Shown here piece after piece: positions 62,455 through 64,000 of a stretch of DNA of 64,000 nucleotides. The translations under genes were made by a program, and so were the position numbers. Location: the NCBI GenBank assembly GCA_963747315.1, contig CAVVEQ010000013.1:558001-622000 (forward strand). Reading direction: 5' to 3'. The notes under the pieces were generated by a model. The model ran no database searches. It was not told where the DNA came from and worked only from the letters and a program-made list of their open reading frames with translations. The stretch comes from CAVVEQ01 sp963747315. GTDB lineage: Bacteria > Chloroflexota > Anaerolineae > Anaerolineales > Anaerolineaceae. The stretch's first letter is position 1; each line of letters starts with the position of its first letter.

Positions 62455-62991
62455 ATGAGATCTATCCTTTCCTTGATAGAGAATTCTGAGAATAGTGAAA
62501 TCCACAGGATCATGGATGCTATTCGCCCATCGTTAATAGAAAAAAACCCCCTGATCTGGAAATTTCCACACATCACCTGGCATTCTGCTGAAGAGTATCA
62601 ACTTCCCATTATAGAGAATTATTTACAGGTTTTATCCAATAATTGGGTAAGGACGAAGATCCGGGTAACCGGGATCGGAATGTTCACCGGGAAAACCCAG
62701 GTACTTTATTTACCGGTAATTAAAACCCCATCCCTGGTGCAGATGCAAAAACAAGTCTACAAGTTCTGCAAACCGATCTCGACAAAAGCTTCCAAGTTCT
62801 TTCACCCAGAAATTTGGATACCCCACATTACGATCATTTCCAATCCGAACGAGCAGTGTTCCATCCCGGATGCAGTTCATACTCTTTCGGAGATGAAAGT
62901 GGATTTTGAAGTTGAGATCTATAATCTGGCACTTGGTCAGTACACAGGGGATGCAGCTGACATACTGATTGAGATTCCTTTCTCAAAATGA
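62455..62991 (+). CDS. 2H phosphoesterase (2'-5' RNA ligase-like)
   Basis: A 178-residue protein with two HxT motifs: PHITWHSAEE near residue 38 and PHITIISNPN near 123, each with the hydrophobic flank typical of the 2H family. These enzymes act on cyclic phosphates or ligate RNA ends. It sits inside the F420 cluster with a one-base gap to cofE and a four-base overlap with cofD, so a role in this pathway is possible but unproven. Confidence 0.85.
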   Translation: MRSILSLIENSENSEIHRIMDAIRPSLIEKNPLIWKFPHITWHSAEEYQLPIIENYLQVLSNNWVRTKIRVTGIGMFTGKTQVLYLPVIKTPSLVQMQKQVYKFCKPISTKASKFFHPEIWIPHITIISNPNEQCSIPDAVHTLSEMKVDFEVEIYNLALGQYTGDAADILIEIPFSK

Positions 62992-63941
62992 TTTCAGCAC
63001 CAAAAATCGTGGTTCTTTCTGGCGGGGTTGGTGGAGCTAAATTCGCCGATGGCCTCTACCGTGTTCTCCCGAAGGGACTCCTGACTGTCATCGTTAATAC
63101 TGGCGATGATTTTTCAGCATTTGGATTAGCCATCTCACCTGATGTGGATACCGTTTGCTACGCGTTAGCCGAAATAGCGAATCCAGATACGGGTTGGGGC
63201 CAGGCAAATGAATCCTGGAACGCTCTGGAATCAATAAAGCGTCTGGACGGCCCGATTTGGTTTAAGCTGGGTGATAAAGACCTGGGTACCCACTTGGAAA
63301 GGACAAGAATGCTTTCCGAGGGTTTCTCCCTATCAGAAGTGATTATCCGCTTCTGTTCGAAGTGGAAAATTCAAGCCAGAGTTCTCCCCATGAGCAATCA
63401 GCCAGTTCACACCATGGTGAAAACCAGCGAATATGGAAAGATACCATTTCAGGAATATTTTGTGGCCAAGAATTGCGAACCTCGCGTAATTGGCTTTGCA
63501 TTCGAAGGAATTAATAATGCCCAGCCAGCGCCAGGTTTACTTGATGAGATAAGAAAAGCAGACGCTGTGCTCATAGCTCCATCCAATCCTCTGGTTAGCA
63601 TAAATCCTATTCTCGCTATCCAGGGCGTAAGCGACGAAATACGAAAAAAGGAAAAGGTGATCGCTGTGTCTCCGATTATCGGCGGGAAAACGATCAAAGG
63701 ACCGCTTGGAAAGATGTATTCCGAATTAGGGAAGGAACCTTCAACCGTTACAGTGGCAGATGGTTACCGGGGAATAATTACAGGATATATTATGGATAAA
63801 TTCGACAGTACCCTGGAAAAACAAGTGAGCCAGTGGGATATAATCACTATGCTGACCGACACCGTTATGAAATCTATTACAGACCGGGTCAGTCTTGCTG
63901 AACAAACGCTGGCTTTTTTGGATAGGGAGTTCTCAAGATAA
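62988..63941 (+). CDS. cofD: 2-phospho-L-lactate transferase (CofD)
   Basis: Transfers the phospholactyl or phosphoenolpyruvyl moiety from its GDP-activated form to Fo, making F420-0 or dehydro-F420-0. 317 residues with VLSGGVGGAKFADGLYRVLP near residue 10, VNTGDDFSAFGLAISPDVDT near 35, the run LGDKDLGTHLERTRM and a later VLIAPSNPLVSINPIL. Complete. It overlaps the 2H gene by four bases and is followed by cofC after three. Confidence 0.95.
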   Translation: MISAPKIVVLSGGVGGAKFADGLYRVLPKGLLTVIVNTGDDFSAFGLAISPDVDTVCYALAEIANPDTGWGQANESWNALESIKRLDGPIWFKLGDKDLGTHLERTRMLSEGFSLSEVIIRFCSKWKIQARVLPMSNQPVHTMVKTSEYGKIPFQEYFVAKNCEPRVIGFAFEGINNAQPAPGLLDEIRKADAVLIAPSNPLVSINPILAIQGVSDEIRKKEKVIAVSPIIGGKTIKGPLGKMYSELGKEPSTVTVADGYRGIITGYIMDKFDSTLEKQVSQWDIITMLTDTVMKSITDRVSLAEQTLAFLDREFSR

Positions 63942-63944
63942 TCC

Positions 63945-64000
63945 ATGGCTCTTTGGGTCATCGTTCCTGTGAAATCCATTCACAACGGCAAGTCAAGACT
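63945..64000 (+). CDS. cofC: 2-phospho-L-lactate guanylyltransferase, 5' end only
   Basis: The frame from ATG 63945 reads MALWVIVPVKSIHNGKSRL to the window edge. This matches the start of CofC/FbiD (VPVK followed by KSRL), which activates phospholactate or phosphoenolpyruvate with GTP. It would complete the cluster with cofD and cofE. Only about 18 residues are visible, so context carries most of the weight. Confidence 0.8.
   Translation, partial: MALWVIVPVKSIHNGKSR

Noticed and set aside
1..64000. CRISPR arrays, prophage, insertion sequences, rRNA
   Set aside because: No regularly spaced repeats, transposase or phage structural motifs, or rRNA-like sequence were seen on either strand.

Overview
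The window looks like a chromosomal segment of an anaerobic, Gram-negative-stained or filamentous member of the Chloroflexota, probably Anaerolineae. This is inferred from gene content: an F420 cofactor cluster, a long-insert ATP synthase alpha subunit, a DUF2085 protein, large TPR proteins with Ser/Glu-rich linkers and many lineage-restricted membrane proteins. It was not established by a search. Base composition is even and I see no insertion sequence, prophage, CRISPR array or rRNA.

Layout. 1-14.6 kb (+): the tail of an upstream gene, then atpA-atpG. About 9 kb of unrelated genes follow: an arginine deiminase set arcD-arcB-arcA, a ZIP-type permease, a 23-residue lysine-rich ORF, ppk2 and a frame-broken P-type ATPase. 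Then come atpD-atpC and an MreB homologue. ATP synthase is therefore split, and atpD has its own promoter candidate. 14.7-22.98 kb (-): a YugP-type metallopeptidase, tRNA-Arg(CCG), dus, tRNA-Asp(GTC), ndk, a 1.17-kaa TPR protein, the primary sigma factor rpoD with a clear terminator, and a DUF4340-like protein. 23.1-24.6 kb (+): a monooxygenase-domain protein overlapping an iron alcohol dehydrogenase. 24.6-27.1 kb (-): degV, a P1 peptidase and a zinc-ribbon protein. 27.1-34.8 kb is mostly + strand: an SH3 protein, smpB, a phytol-kinase-like protein, an aromatic ammonia-lyase, an L,D-transpeptidase, a DUF2085 protein, pgeF, yggS and a DUF167 protein, closely packed and often overlapping.

34.8-38.1 kb (-): a coiled-coil/zinc-ribbon protein translationally coupled to a membrane-anchored NACHT-HEAT NTPase. 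38.1-48.0 kb (+): a ten-kilobase operon of four large membrane proteins arranged A-B-A'-B', followed by moxR and a DUF58 gene. 48-53.4 kb (-, one small + gene): mogA, response regulator, tRNA-Arg(TCT), two uncharacterised overlapping genes, a LysM/M23 endopeptidase and a DUF192 protein. 53.5-54.9 kb (+): xth and a LuxR-type response regulator. 54.9-59.5 kb (-): an endonuclease IV-like protein, ybeY, yqeY, comEA, a DUF1385 protein and an M20 dipeptidase. 59.6-64 kb (+): an SsnA-like amidohydrolase followed by npdG, cofE, a 2H phosphoesterase, cofD and the start of cofC.

The main technical caution concerns seven genes broken in frame: the P-type ATPase, atpD, ndk, the DUF4340 gene, the iron alcohol dehydrogenase, the L,D-transpeptidase and the NACHT gene. 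Every lesion I could resolve is a one-base insertion that doubles an adjacent base, and removing it restores a full-length protein. This looks more like read error than gene decay, with a dense patch of lesions at about 8.8-11.85 kb. I annotated these genes over their repaired extents.
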